Assembly (NCBI RefSeq): GCF_000472445.1
Contig: NZ_AXAJ01000018.1
Span: 1 to 64,000, forward strand
DNA: 64,000 nucleotides
DNA from: Burkholderia sp. WSM2230
GTDB lineage: Bacteria; Pseudomonadota; Gammaproteobacteria; Burkholderiales; Burkholderiaceae
Reading direction: 5' to 3'
Shown: positions 51,576 to 61,391 of the stretch, one piece after another
Numbering within the stretch: the first letter of the stretch is position 1
Layout of the letters: every line of letters begins with the position of its first letter
Made by a program: the position numbers and the translations under genes
The notes under the pieces: model-generated
Databases searched by the model: none
What the model saw: the letters and a program-made list of their open reading frames with translations, nothing else
Told to the model about the DNA's origin: nothing

Positions 51576-51960
51576 TGTCTGCCTCCATGAAGCGGCTCGG
51601 GAACGATGCCGCTCGTCTTCGTCTTGTACAGCGAAAAGTAGCCTTCAAACGCGCAATCCACCACTAAAAATGAAACCGCGGACCGATACTTTTTTGCATT
51701 CGGGTAAGTCCCGACGCGCGACAGGTCAAGAATGATGCAATGCAAAACGCGTGGCGAAGCGCGCCGCAAGGCGTGCGCGTGCGCCGTTGAGGATGCCGGG
51801 GAGTCACGCGCCGCCGCGCCGCGCCACGAAAACATCGCGCGGTCGCCTTGACTTTCGTTTCGGCGGGTACGATCATTCGCCCACAAGCAGAGCAAATGCT
51901 CTCACCGAAAAGAAACGCGCGCGACTAGCCGCGCGAGAGCCCAGACAGATGGAGACGCAC
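51576..51960. other. divergent control region, AraC gene / dehydrogenase gene
   Basis: The 385-bp gap holds no supported gene. It contains the 29-bp element at 51870–51898, described separately, and the imperfect palindrome GAGCA-AA-TGCTC at 51890–51901. The AraC-side part (51600–51740) is AT-richer than its surroundings, with a T-run at 51691–51696, and could hold the AraC promoter. Confidence 0.5.
51870..51898 (+). promoter_or_regulatory. 29-bp element shared with the smoS promoter, plus-arm copy
   Basis: The element begins CGATCATTCG, continues after two bases with CACAA, then one variable base, then CAGAGCAA, one variable base and TG. The copy before smoS (62235–62263, minus) is identical in 25 of 29 bases. 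Its end lies 63 bp before the ATG at 51961. A common promoter/operator is the best reading. Confidence 0.65.
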
Positions 51961-53373
51961 ATGAGCAGCGGGCAAGGCAGCGGCGAGGCCGCACACGTGA
52001 TTCTGCACATCGGCGCGGGATCGTTTCATCGCGCGCATCAGGCGTGGTATCTGCACAGGTTGAATGAAGCGAAGCTGCCGGGAGAGCCGCACTGGTCGCT
52101 TACCGTCGGTAATATTCGCAGCGACATGAACGCGGTGCTTGAAGCACTGGCCGCGCAAGACGGCGTCTATACGCTCGAGACGGTCACGCCTCAGGGCGAA
52201 CGCGCGTACGAGACTATCCGCTCGATTGAACGCGTGGTGCCGTGGACCGAAAGCCTCGACGCGCTGATCGAGGCCGGCGCCGATCCCGCTTGCAAGATCA
52301 TCTCGTTCACGGTCACGGAAGGCGGCTACTACCTCGACGAACACGACCAGCTAGACACGGCCAACGCCGATCTCGCGGCCGACCTGAAAGGCGGACACAC
52401 CACCATCTACGGCGCGCTGGCGGCGATTCTCGACGCGCGCATGAAAGCCGGCGCGGGTCCCGTCACGCTGCAAACCTGCGACAACCTGCGCCGCAACGGC
52501 GAGCGTTTTCATGCAGGCATGAGCGCGTTTCTCGAACTGCGCGGCGCGGCCGAACTTGCGCAATGGTTCGACGACAACACCGCGTGTCCGAGTTCAATGG
52601 TCGATCGCATCACGCCGCGCCCGACGCCCGACGTGCGTGAGCGCGTAACGGCCGCGACGGGCGTGGACGACGCCTGCCCGGTAATGGGCGAAGCGTTCAT
52701 CCAATGGGTGATCGAAGAGCGCTTCATTGCCGGGCGTCCCGCCTGGGAGAAGGTCGGCGCGGAACTGGTCGAGTCGGTGCTGCCCTACGAAGAAGCGAAG
52801 ATCCGCATACTCAACGCGACCCATAGCTGCATTGCGTGGGCGGGCACGCTCGTCGGTCTTAACTACATTCACGAAGGCACGCAAGACGCGGACATCCGCC
52901 AGTTCGCGTTCGATTACGTGAGCGAGGATGTAATTCCGTGCCTCACGCCGAGCCCGCTCGACCTCGAACGCTATCGCGATGTCGTGCTCGAACGCTTCGG
53001 CAATCCTTATATCCAGGACACCAACCAGCGCGTGGCCGCCGACGGCTTTTCCAAACTGCCAGGCTTCATTGCGCCGACTCTCGCCGAGTGTTTCGAGCGC
53101 GGCGTCACGCCCGCGGCCACGGCAATGCTGCCCGCGCTGTTCTTCCGCTTCCTCGACCGCTGGCAGGCAGGCACGCTGCCCTACGCCTATCAGGACGGCG
53201 TGATGGACGAGCGCGTCGCGCGCGGCTTCTTCGCGGCGCCCGATCCGTTGCAGGCGTTCGCGGCGGACCGGCTGTTGTGGGGCAGCATGACCGGCACGCA
53301 GGAACTCGAATCCGCACTGGCCGGCGCGTTGGCGCGCGTCGACGTGTGGCTCGCAAAACGCGGGCAGGTCTAG
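51961..53373 (+). CDS. mannitol/D-arabinitol dehydrogenase family protein
   Basis: A 470-residue long-chain polyol dehydrogenase. The ATG at 51961 follows GGAG by six bases; one at 51949 would include it. The N-terminal NAD fold has HIGAGSFHRAHQAWYLH; the catalytic domain has CDNLRRNGERFH, FPSSMVDRITP-like ACPSSMVDRITPRPTP, and KIRILNATHSCIAWAG with the catalytic Lys, Asn and His. The family oxidises D-mannitol to fructose or D-arabitol to xylulose. xylB lies next downstream, 112 nt away, which favours a xylulose-forming arabitol activity, though mannitol is often also used. Confidence 0.92.
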   Translation: MSSGQGSGEAAHVILHIGAGSFHRAHQAWYLHRLNEAKLPGEPHWSLTVGNIRSDMNAVLEALAAQDGVYTLETVTPQGERAYETIRSIERVVPWTESLDALIEAGADPACKIISFTVTEGGYYLDEHDQLDTANADLAADLKGGHTTIYGALAAILDARMKAGAGPVTLQTCDNLRRNGERFHAGMSAFLELRGAAELAQWFDDNTACPSSMVDRITPRPTPDVRERVTAATGVDDACPVMGEAFIQWVIEERFIAGRPAWEKVGAELVESVLPYEEAKIRILNATHSCIAWAGTLVGLNYIHEGTQDADIRQFAFDYVSEDVIPCLTPSPLDLERYRDVVLERFGNPYIQDTNQRVAADGFSKLPGFIAPTLAECFERGVTPAATAMLPALFFRFLDRWQAGTLPYAYQDGVMDERVARGFFAAPDPLQAFAADRLLWGSMTGTQELESALAGALARVDVWLAKRGQV

Positions 53374-53485
53374 AAGCGCAAGCCCGTCCCATCGAATCGC
53401 GCGCGGTGCCAGGCTTTATGCGCATGGCACCGCGCGCCTTGTGCGGCTAAAGTAGCGCATCTCCAACGACGAAGGTTTCGCGCCC

Positions 53486-54967
53486 ATGTATCTCGGCATC
53501 GACCTAGGCACGTCCGAAGTGAAAGTCCTGCTGCTCGCCTCCACTGGACGCGTGATCGGCACCGCTGGCTCTCCGTTCACCGTTTCGCGCCCGCATCAGC
53601 GCTGGGCCGAGCAGAATCCCGAAGATTGGTGGGCCGGCACGCGAAGCGCGCTGGCTGCATTGCGCGCGAAACATCCCGACGAGTTCGCGCAGATTCGCGG
53701 CATCGGCCTCTCGGGTCAGATGCACGGCGCGGTGCTGCTGGATGCCGAGGACCGCGTGCTGCGGCCGGCGATTCTGTGGAACGACATGCGCAGCGACAAG
53801 GAATGCGCCGAGCTGACCGAACGCGCGCCGGACCTGCACAGTGTGGCCGGTAATCTGGCGATGCCGGGTTTCACCGCGCCCAAGCTGTTATGGGTCGCGC
53901 GTCACGAGCCCGACATCTTTGCGCGGACCGCGTGCGTGCTGCTGCCGAAAGACTACTTGCGTCTGCAACTGACGGGCGGCAAGGTGTCCGATCCATCGGA
54001 TGCGGCCGGCACACTGTGGCTCGACGTCGCCAAACGCGACTGGTCCGATTCGCTGCTTGCGGCCTGCAACATGACGCGCGCGCAGATGCCGGGCCTCGCC
54101 GAAGGCAGCGCGCCGTCCGGCACGCTGCTGCCGCAACTCGCGCGCGAGCTTGGCTTGAGCGACGGCGTGATCGTCGCGGCGGGCGGCGGCGACAACGCGA
54201 CGAGCGCAATCGGCATCGGCGCGACGCAGCCGGGCGACGGCTTCGTTTCGCTCGGCACCTCGGGCGTGCTGTGCGTGGTGGGCGACAGCTTCCGGCCGAA
54301 CCCGGCTTCGGCAGTGCATGCGTTCTGCCACGCGATTCCGGACCGCTGGCATCAGATGAGCGTCGTGCTCTCGGCGGCAAGCTGTTTGCGCTGGGTCTGC
54401 AAGCTCACATCGACCGACGAACCCACGCTGCTCGCCGAGATCGAAGCGTTGCCCGAGGATGCGCTGAATACCGCGCCGCTCTTTTTGCCGTATCTCTCGG
54501 GTGAGCGCACGCCGCACAACGACCCCTATGCGCAGGGCGTGTTCTTCGGCATGAATCACGCAACGGATCGCGCGCTGCTCGGCTATGCGGTGCTGGAAGG
54601 CGTGACGCTCGCGCTCACCGACGGCCTCGACGCGCTGCGTGCGGCCGGCACCGAAGCAAAAGCTCTGTCACTGCTGGGCGGCGGCGCGCGCAGCGATTAC
54701 TGGGCGCAACTGCTCGCGGACGCGCTGGACACCGCGACGCGCAAGCACGGCGGCGGCGAGACCGGTGCGGCGCTCGGCGCGGCCCGCCTCGGCTGGCTCG
54801 CGGCGGGCGGCGATCCGGCGAGCGTGCTCGCCAAACCGCCCATCGAGAAAGAGTTCACGCCGAATCCGCGCCGGCATGCGCAATTGCGCGCGCGGCTCGA
54901 CGCGTATCGCGCGCTGTACCGTCACGTGCGGCCGCTTTTCGATCCCGCGCGCGAAAAGCTCGCCTGA
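53486..54967 (+). CDS. xylB: xylulokinase
   Basis: XylB phosphorylates D-xylulose to xylulose 5-phosphate for the pentose phosphate pathway. The 493-residue FGGY kinase opens with LGIDLGTSEVKVLLL; the xylulose site has GLSGQMHGAVLLD, and ILWNDMRSDKE follows. The C-terminal domain has FLPYLSGERTPHNDP and LSLLGGGARSDYWAQLLADAL. All these are XylB-like, and the length is typical. It follows the polyol dehydrogenase and precedes the regulator on the same strand. Confidence 0.95.
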   Translation: MYLGIDLGTSEVKVLLLASTGRVIGTAGSPFTVSRPHQRWAEQNPEDWWAGTRSALAALRAKHPDEFAQIRGIGLSGQMHGAVLLDAEDRVLRPAILWNDMRSDKECAELTERAPDLHSVAGNLAMPGFTAPKLLWVARHEPDIFARTACVLLPKDYLRLQLTGGKVSDPSDAAGTLWLDVAKRDWSDSLLAACNMTRAQMPGLAEGSAPSGTLLPQLARELGLSDGVIVAAGGGDNATSAIGIGATQPGDGFVSLGTSGVLCVVGDSFRPNPASAVHAFCHAIPDRWHQMSVVLSAASCLRWVCKLTSTDEPTLLAEIEALPEDALNTAPLFLPYLSGERTPHNDPYAQGVFFGMNHATDRALLGYAVLEGVTLALTDGLDALRAAGTEAKALSLLGGGARSDYWAQLLADALDTATRKHGGGETGAALGAARLGWLAAGGDPASVLAKPPIEKEFTPNPRRHAQLRARLDAYRALYRHVRPLFDPAREKLA

Positions 54968-55055
54968 GCGCGCAGCACCGCGCAAACGGCAGCCGGCGGC
55001 ATCGACATGCATGCGCCGGCTGCTATCATCGGCGCCCTTCAAGCGGATCGTCACC

Positions 55056-56003
55056 GTGCCCAAGTCCACAGAAAAACTAGACCTTGCTACTCGCGCCGCG
55101 TGGCTCTACTACGTCGCGGGCAATACGCAGAACGAGATCGCCGAGAAACTGCAGGTGTCGCGCCCGGTCGCGCAACGGCTCGTCGCCTTCGCGGTGGAAA
55201 AGAACCTGATTCGCGTGCGCGTCGATCATCAACTGGCCGACTGTCTGTCGCTTGCCGATCAGCTGACGAAACGCTATGGCCTTTCCATGTGCGAAGTGGT
55301 GCCCATCGACAGCGACACGCCCGAGGAAGTCGATCGCAAACTCGCGGTGGCCGGCGCGCAGGTGATGGAGCGCTACCTCGCGGAAGAAAAGCCGATGGTG
55401 GTCGCCGTGAGCAGCGGCCGCACGCTGAAAGCCGCGGTCGATCAGATCGCGCAGCTAGACCGTCCGCAGCACCGGTTGGTATCCATGGTAGGAGCGATCG
55501 CTCAGGACGGCTCCTCGAACCGCTACGACGTCGCACTACACATTTCGGAGAAGACGGGCGGCAAGCATTTTCTGCTGCCCGCGCCGTTGATCGCCGATAG
55601 TGAGGCCGAGCGCGCGCAGTGGTGCAATCACCGGCTGTACCGGATCGTCGAGTCGCTGTCGGCGGAGGCGGACGTGGCGTTTGTCGGCATCGGCAATATC
55701 GGGCCGAAATGTCCGCTGCACGAAGACGGCTTCATCACGTCGGCAGAGGTGAAGGAGTTGATGCAGAACGGCGCGGTGGCCGAAATGCTTGGCCTGCCGA
55801 TCGATGCGGCCGGCGCGCGCGTCGAGTCGCCCACGGGCCGGCGCGTGACCAGCATTTCGATCGACTCGCCGCCGCGGCGGCCGACTATCGGTTTTGCAGG
55901 TGGCAAACGCAAACGCGAGGCACTGATCGCGGTGCTCAAGGGCGGCTGGCTCTCGGGGTTGGTGACCGACGAGTTGTGTGCGCGCGCGGCGCTAGAGGCG
56001 TAA
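55056..56003 (+). CDS. smoC: SorC-family sugar-binding transcriptional regulator
   Basis: I start at the GTG at 55056 (VPKSTEKLDLATRAAW), 315 residues, which follows the family; a -10-like TATCAT at 55023 argues against the ATG at 55011. The N-terminal helix-turn-helix is YYVAGNTQNEIAEKLQVSR. The C-terminal SorC/DeoR-like sugar-phosphate sensor covers about 60–310: VAVSSGRTLKAAVDQI, FVGIGNIGPKCPL and IDAAGARVESPTGRR. It lies downstream of xylB, in the same place as smoC-type regulators of sorbitol/mannitol operons, and is the best candidate for binding the 29-bp elements. Confidence 0.87.
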   Translation: MPKSTEKLDLATRAAWLYYVAGNTQNEIAEKLQVSRPVAQRLVAFAVEKNLIRVRVDHQLADCLSLADQLTKRYGLSMCEVVPIDSDTPEEVDRKLAVAGAQVMERYLAEEKPMVVAVSSGRTLKAAVDQIAQLDRPQHRLVSMVGAIAQDGSSNRYDVALHISEKTGGKHFLLPAPLIADSEAERAQWCNHRLYRIVESLSAEADVAFVGIGNIGPKCPLHEDGFITSAEVKELMQNGAVAEMLGLPIDAAGARVESPTGRRVTSISIDSPPRRPTIGFAGGKRKREALIAVLKGGWLSGLVTDELCARAALEA

Positions 56004-56072
56004 GTCGCACTCTGAACGCGCGCGCCGCTTCGTATGAAAAGGCAGGAAGGCGCCCTTTCCCGCCTTTCGAAC

Positions 56073-57182
56073 TCAAGCCGCCAGCACTTCGACGATCTTG
56101 CGCTGGAATGCCTTGCCGTCGCTGTCGAACAAATGACAATGGTCGGGCGTCGCGCCGAGCTTCTGCGTATCGCCCTTCGCGTGACGTTCGAGCGGCGGAA
56201 TGCGCGCGATCAAGCCATCGGGCGCCACGCTCGACTCCGCATACAGGTACGCGGCATCGCCGAGCGATTCGACGGCCATCGTGCGCGCCGACACGCCGTC
56301 TTCCGTCATGCCCACATGCAGGTGCTCGGGACGAATGCCCACCGTCACCTTGTCGCCCTGCTTCACCGATCCCGGCTCCACTGCGACGCGCTGCGTCTCG
56401 CCGGTTTCATAGCGCACGGTCACGCCGTCGTGCGTGACCGACTGCACGACGCCTTCCATGAAGTTCATTTTGGGCGAACCGATGAAGCCCGCGACGAAGC
56501 GATTGGCCGGCGCGTGATACAGCATCGTCGGACTGCCGACCTGTTCGAGATTGCCCGCCGACAGCACGACGATCTTGTCCGCGAGCGTCATCGCTTCGAC
56601 CTGATCGTGCGTCACGTAGATCATCGTGGTCTTCAGTTCGTCATGCAGACGCGCGAATTCCAGGCGCATTTTCACGCGCAGCGCGGCGTCGAGATTCGAC
56701 AGCGGCTCGTCGAATAGGAACACCTTCGGCTTGCGCGTGATCGCGCGGCCAATCGCGACGCGCTGGCGCTGGCCGCCCGACAACTGCTTGGGCTTGCGAT
56801 CGAGCAGATGATCGATATGCAGGATCTTCGCTGCGTTCTTCACCGCCGCGTCGATCTCCGGCTTCTTCGTGCCGGCGAGCTTCAGACCGAACGCCATGTT
56901 GTCGTATAGCGTCATGTGCGGATACAGCGCGTACGACTGGAACACCATCGCAATGCCGCGCTTGGCGGGCGGCACGTCGTTCATGCGCGCACCGTCGATG
57001 GTCAGGTCGCCCCCGCTGATGTCCTCGAGTCCGGCAATCATCCGCATCAGTGTCGATTTACCGCAACCGCTCGGGCCGACGAACACGACGAACTCGCCGT
57101 CCGCGATGTCGAGGTTGATGTCGCGCATCACCTCGGTGTCGTCGTAGGCCTTCCTGATGTTGCGCAGAGTTACGCTTGCCAT
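56073..57182 (-). CDS. smoK: polyol ABC importer ATPase (SmoK/UgpC type)
   Basis: A 369-residue ABC ATPase. Walker A is GPSGCGKSTLMRMIAG, the Q-loop VFQSYALYPHMTL, signature LSGGQRQRVAIGRA and Walker B VFLFDEPLSNLDAALR. A C-terminal TOBE/OB domain (about 240–360; GIRPEHLHVG) marks the carbohydrate importer type 1 (MalK/UgpC) class, which forms a homodimer with two permeases. It is the last gene of the minus arm, with smoC convergent. Confidence 0.94.
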   Translation of the reverse strand: MASVTLRNIRKAYDDTEVMRDINLDIADGEFVVFVGPSGCGKSTLMRMIAGLEDISGGDLTIDGARMNDVPPAKRGIAMVFQSYALYPHMTLYDNMAFGLKLAGTKKPEIDAAVKNAAKILHIDHLLDRKPKQLSGGQRQRVAIGRAITRKPKVFLFDEPLSNLDAALRVKMRLEFARLHDELKTTMIYVTHDQVEAMTLADKIVVLSAGNLEQVGSPTMLYHAPANRFVAGFIGSPKMNFMEGVVQSVTHDGVTVRYETGETQRVAVEPGSVKQGDKVTVGIRPEHLHVGMTEDGVSARTMAVESLGDAAYLYAESSVAPDGLIARIPPLERHAKGDTQKLGATPDHCHLFDSDGKAFQRKIVEVLAA

Positions 57183-57290
57183 GATGTGTCTCCGTGTAAT
57201 GCCTGGGTGTTACTTTGTCGGTTGCTTGCCGGCTGCTTGTCTGTGGTGTGCTGAACGCGATTGCATTCGATGCGCGCGTGTTCTACGCGC

Positions 57291-57992
57291 TCAAGGCGCC
57301 GCGGCAGTTGCGCTCAGCGTCCATTGCGCGACGAGCTCCGGCAACTGATGCATGTCGTCGAATACATGACGCGCGCCCGCAGCATGCAGCTTGTCGATTT
57401 GCTCGTCGCTCGCATGACCTCCGCCGATAAAACCCAGCACCGTCATGCCGGCCGCGCTTGCCGCGCTCACGCCGGTAACGCTGTCCTCGATGACGAGGCA
57501 CGCCGACGGCGCGAGGCGCAGACCTTGCGCCGCCGCCAGATAGACGTCGGGCGCCGGCTTCGGATTGGCCACGCTGTCGGCGCAGAACAAACGGTCGCCG
57601 AAGAACCGCACGAGGCCCGTGCGTGCAAGAACGGTTTCCACGTACGGCCGAAAACTGTTGCTCGCGCATCCTTTGACGAGCGGTACCTGCGCCAGCGCCC
57701 GCTCGATGCCCTGCACTGCCGGCGCCTGCATGGCCGCGGCTTCAACCGAACGGCGAATCGCGTCCATGTCGTCGAGGCCGAGGCTCTTGCCGAGCTGCAT
57801 CGCCGTGCCCTCCAGCACTCTTTCGATGCGCAGCCCGAGCAGCGGCAGCACCACCGGTTCGATATCCGCGCCGGGCCAGCGCGCCTCGAGTTCCTGAACG
57901 AGCATGCGCGCCGCCACTGCTTCGCTGTCGATCAGGACGCCATCGCAATCGCAGATCAGCGCGAGATTTACTGCACTCGAGCCTGCCGTCAT
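57291..57992 (-). CDS. HAD-family phosphatase
   Basis: A 233-residue HAD hydrolase. I start at 57992 (MTAGSSAVNLALICDCDG); the ATG overlaps the permease stop by four bases. The HAD motifs are: I, DCDGVLIDSE; II, Ser in KGCASNS; III, Lys in NPKPAPDVYL; IV, IEDSVTGVSAA. It belongs to the beta-phosphoglucomutase-like subfamily. In the Rhodobacter smo operon a HAD gene lies at a comparable position. The substrate is presumably a sugar phosphate formed by the pathway, but this is not shown. Confidence 0.9.
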   Translation of the reverse strand: MTAGSSAVNLALICDCDGVLIDSEAVAARMLVQELEARWPGADIEPVVLPLLGLRIERVLEGTAMQLGKSLGLDDMDAIRRSVEAAAMQAPAVQGIERALAQVPLVKGCASNSFRPYVETVLARTGLVRFFGDRLFCADSVANPKPAPDVYLAAAQGLRLAPSACLVIEDSVTGVSAASAAGMTVLGFIGGGHASDEQIDKLHAAGARHVFDDMHQLPELVAQWTLSATAAAP

Positions 57993-58864
57993 TTGACTGC
58001 CCCGAACGTGAGGCCGCGCACGAGCTGCTTCTGCGACAGCCAGCCGACGATCAGGATCGGCGCCACCGCAAGTAGCGAAGCCGCGGACAGCTTGGCCCAG
58101 AAGAGGCCTTCGGGACTCGAATACGATGCAATGAACACCGTGAGCGGCGCGGCGTTCGAGCTCGACAGATTGATGCTCCAGAACGCTTCGTTCCACGAAA
58201 GAATCACGAGCAGCAGCGCGGTCGACGCGAGCCCCGGCAGCGCCATCGGCATCAGCAGATAGACGATTTCCTGCCAGGTCGCCGCCCCGTCGATTCGCCC
58301 TGCCTCGAGAATGTCGCGCGGAATTTCGGCGAAGTAGGTAAACGACATCCACACTGCAATCGGCAGATTGATCAGCGTATAGACGATCACGAGACCCGAT
58401 ACGGTGTCGAGCAGACCGCTGTTTTTCCACAGCAGGTAGATCGGCACCAGCACGCCGACCGAGGGCATCATCTTGGTCGACAGCATCCACAGCAGCACTT
58501 TTTGCGTGCGGCGCGTGGGGAAAAACGCCATCGCATACGCGGCCGGCACGGCCAGAATCAGGCACAGCACCGTCACGCCGACCGAGATCAGAATCGAATT
58601 CCACGCGAACGAAAAGTAACTGCTGCGCGCGAATACCTCGCGAAAGCTGTCGAATGTCGGCGTGAAGAAAAGCGACGACGAATAGGCCTGCTGCTCGGTC
58701 TTGAATGCGGTGATCGTCATCCAGAAGATCGGGAAGAACAGCAGCAGCGCGACGAGCCAGGCGATCACGCCGGGAATCGCGCGGCGGATCGCGTGGAACG
58801 GCGACTTCGCCGGCACAGTCATGGGCGTCGCGCTTGACGCCGGAGTAGAAGCAACGTGGCTCAT
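57989..58864 (-). CDS. smoG: polyol ABC importer permease (SmoG type)
   Basis: A 291-residue MalG-type permease with about six membrane segments. A short hydrophilic N-terminus is followed by IPGVIAWLVALLLFFPIFW. The EAA-like loop reads EIPRDILEAGRIDGAATWQEIVYLLMPMALPG (in parts: DILEAGRIDGA, YLLMPMALPG). Its ATG overlaps the SmoF stop by four bases and its stop overlaps the HAD start by four, so all three are tightly coupled. Confidence 0.93.
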   Translation of the reverse strand: MSHVASTPASSATPMTVPAKSPFHAIRRAIPGVIAWLVALLLFFPIFWMTITAFKTEQQAYSSSLFFTPTFDSFREVFARSSYFSFAWNSILISVGVTVLCLILAVPAAYAMAFFPTRRTQKVLLWMLSTKMMPSVGVLVPIYLLWKNSGLLDTVSGLVIVYTLINLPIAVWMSFTYFAEIPRDILEAGRIDGAATWQEIVYLLMPMALPGLASTALLLVILSWNEAFWSINLSSSNAAPLTVFIASYSSPEGLFWAKLSAASLLAVAPILIVGWLSQKQLVRGLTFGAVK

Positions 58865-59796
58865 TTTTCGTACTCCCCTTTGAGGTTCTTCGCGAGCATC
58901 CGCACGAGGAAGAACGACACGATATTGGCCAGCACGACAGCGAGAATGCCGCCCGCCGACGCGAGACCGACGTCGAACTGTTGCAGGCCCAGCGAATAGA
59001 TCAGGTACGAGAGGTTGGTGGTCGCGGTGCCCGGGCCGCCGCCCGTCGTCGTATAGATTTCGGCGAAGATGGACAGCAGAAAGATCGTCTCCATCATCAC
59101 GACCACGGCAATCGCGCGCTTCAAGTGCGGCAGCGTGATGTAGAAGAACATCGCGAACGGCCCGGCGCCGTCAATGCGCGCCGCTTCCTTCTGCTCCTGA
59201 TCGAGCGACTGGATCGCCGTGAACAGAATCAGGAACGCGAACGGCAGCCATTGCCACGCGACGATCATGATGACCGCCGTCAACGGATATTCGGCGAACC
59301 AGTCGATCGGCTGCAAGCCGATTGCACGCATGCCCTGCGCGATCAGTCCATACACCGGATGCAAAATCATGTTCTTCCAGATCAGCGCGCTCACCGTGGG
59401 CATCACGAAGAACGGAGCGATGGCGAGCAGGCGTGCCACGCCCTGGCCGTAGAACTTGCGGTCGAACAGAATCGCCATCAGCACGCCGCCTACCACCGTG
59501 ATCACGAGCACCGAGACGATCAACTGCAGCGTGTGACCAATCGACGGTCCGAACGACGGATCGCCGGCCAGGAACTGATAGTTGTCGAAACCGGCAAAGC
59601 CCTTCAGATCCGGATTCAGCAGGTTGTAGCGCGAGAACGAGAACCAGATCGTCATGGCGAGCGGAATCGTCATCCATAGCACCAGGACGGCGACCGACGG
59701 CGACACGAGCCAGCGCGCCGAATTGGCCTTGCGGACTTCGCGTTCTTTTTCTGTCTGAGGATGGGCATGCATGAGAGGCAGGCGCAGAGGACGCAT
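58861..59796 (-). CDS. smoF: polyol ABC importer permease (SmoF type)
   Basis: A 311-residue MalF-type permease. About six membrane segments, first at VSPSVAVLVLWMTIPLAM. The EAA loop is DQEQKEAARIDGAGPFAMFF and YITLPHLKRAI. It pairs with SmoG to form the transmembrane path for polyols. I use the ATG at 59796; one at 59772 (MHAHPQTEKEREV) is possible. The 193-nt gap behind smoE contains a hairpin, described separately. Confidence 0.92.
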   Translation of the reverse strand: MRPLRLPLMHAHPQTEKEREVRKANSARWLVSPSVAVLVLWMTIPLAMTIWFSFSRYNLLNPDLKGFAGFDNYQFLAGDPSFGPSIGHTLQLIVSVLVITVVGGVLMAILFDRKFYGQGVARLLAIAPFFVMPTVSALIWKNMILHPVYGLIAQGMRAIGLQPIDWFAEYPLTAVIMIVAWQWLPFAFLILFTAIQSLDQEQKEAARIDGAGPFAMFFYITLPHLKRAIAVVVMMETIFLLSIFAEIYTTTGGGPGTATTNLSYLIYSLGLQQFDVGLASAGGILAVVLANIVSFFLVRMLAKNLKGEYEK

Positions 59797-59919
59797 GATT
59801 GACCACCTGTTCGGTAATGCGCGGGCGGCACGAACCGCGCGAATGGCCGTAGCGCTTTGACTGCGAGCAAAACGGCATTGCGGCGTACGCGCGGCGGTGA
59901 CAGCCCGCTGTACTGCGTG

Positions 59920-59945
59920 AGCCGGCTGACGGGCGCCAGCCGGCT
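59920..59945 (-). terminator. hairpin between smoE and smoF
   Basis: AGCCGGCT at 59920–59927 and 59938–59945 can pair around a 10-nt loop. It lies in the 193-nt gap between the binding-protein gene and the first permease gene, with no T-tract. Such hairpins often stabilise the binding-protein part of the message, so it is likely not a full stop. Confidence 0.5.
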
Positions 59946-59989
59946 TGTGCCACGCGACTTCAGTGGCGAGATTCGGCTCTAGCTCCGGA

Positions 59990-61312
59990 TCACTTCTGGT
60001 AGCCGGCCTGCTTGACCGCGCGATCCGCGGTAGCCTGACCTGCCGCCAACGCCTGGTCGACGCTCATCTGACCGGCAATCGCACCGGAGATGCTCTGACC
60101 GACCACCGTGCCGAACGACTGGAACTCAGGAATCCCAACGAACTGCACACCGGTGTACGGTACAGGCTTTAACGTCGGATGATCCGGATCGGCCGATTCG
60201 ATTGCCTTCAGCACGAAGTCGCCGAACGGTGCAGCCTGCTTGTACTCGGAGCGCGCGTAAGTGGATTGACGCGTGCCCGGCGGCACCGAGGCCCAGCCTT
60301 CGTCCTTCGCGACGAGCTCGATGTACTGCTTCGACGTGGCCCACGTGATGAACTTCTTCGCGGCGTCGGCCTGTTTCGACGACTTCGGAATCGCCAGCGC
60401 CCACGCCCACAGCCAGTGCGAACCCTTCGGCGTGACCGCGACCGGCGCGGCTGCGAAACCGACCTTGTCCGAGATCTGCGATTGCTGCTTGTTGTACAGC
60501 ATGCCGGCTGCCACCGTCGCGTCTATCCACATCGCGCATTTGCCCGAGGACATCAGCGTGAGGTTTTCGTTAAAGCCGTTCGAGCTCGCTCCCGGCGGCC
60601 CGTTCTTTTTCAACAGATCGACATAGAACGTGATGGCTTTTTTCCATTCCGGCGAAGTGAGTTGCGCATGCCACTTTTCGTCGAACCAGCGGCCGCCGAA
60701 CGTGTTCACGACGGTCGTGCCGTAAGCCATGTTCTCGCCCCAGCCCGCCTTGCCGCGCAGGCAGATGCCGTACACGCCGTTGGCTTTGTCGGTGAGCTTG
60801 TCGGCAAATTGCGCGATCTGGTCGTAGGTCGGCTGATCGGGCATTTTCAGGCCCTTGGCCGCGAACAGGTCCTTGCGGTAATACGTCATCGAGCTTTCGA
60901 CGTAAAACGGCAGCGCGTACAACTGGCCGCCGGCAGAGAGGCCGTCGCGCGCGGTCTTGACCACGTCGTTGAGATCGTAGTCGGCGGGCAGGTTCGTGAG
61001 CGGCGTAAGCCAGCCGCGCTTGCCCCATTGCGGCGTTTCATAGGCGCCGATGGTCATCACGTCGAACTGGCCGCTGCCGGTCGTGATGTCGGTCGTGGCC
61101 CGCTGACGCAGCACGTTCTCCTCGAGAATCACCCAGTTCAGCTTGATGTCCGGATTCGCCTTTTCGAATTCGGGCGAGAGCTTCTTCAACTCGATCATGT
61201 CCGGATTGTTCAGCGTCGCGATGGTCACCGTGGCCGCCGACGCGCTCAGCGCAAAGCATGCCGCAGCGCCTGCGCTAACCATCTTGAGCGCGGACTTGAG
61301 GGCTGGTTTCAT
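59990..61312 (-). CDS. smoE: polyol-binding periplasmic protein (SmoE type)
   Basis: A 440-residue solute-binding protein of the sorbitol/mannitol importer. The signal peptide (about 1–26) ends in SASA. The mature part begins ATVTIATLNNPDMIELKKL; the SBP_bac_1 family blocks are RQRATTDITTGSGQFDVMTIG, ETPQWGKRGWLTPL and YRKDLFAAKGLK (parts quoted). It is the second gene of the minus arm, after smoS, and has the largest gap (193 nt) behind it. Confidence 0.93.
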   Translation of the reverse strand: MKPALKSALKMVSAGAAACFALSASAATVTIATLNNPDMIELKKLSPEFEKANPDIKLNWVILEENVLRQRATTDITTGSGQFDVMTIGAYETPQWGKRGWLTPLTNLPADYDLNDVVKTARDGLSAGGQLYALPFYVESSMTYYRKDLFAAKGLKMPDQPTYDQIAQFADKLTDKANGVYGICLRGKAGWGENMAYGTTVVNTFGGRWFDEKWHAQLTSPEWKKAITFYVDLLKKNGPPGASSNGFNENLTLMSSGKCAMWIDATVAAGMLYNKQQSQISDKVGFAAAPVAVTPKGSHWLWAWALAIPKSSKQADAAKKFITWATSKQYIELVAKDEGWASVPPGTRQSTYARSEYKQAAPFGDFVLKAIESADPDHPTLKPVPYTGVQFVGIPEFQSFGTVVGQSISGAIAGQMSVDQALAAGQATADRAVKQAGYQK

Positions 61313-61391
61313 GTCTGTTGTCTCCTTTCTCGTGCGTTATGTGATGCTGCGTTTGTTGTACGAAATGGCGCTGGATAACGGGCCTTGGTGC

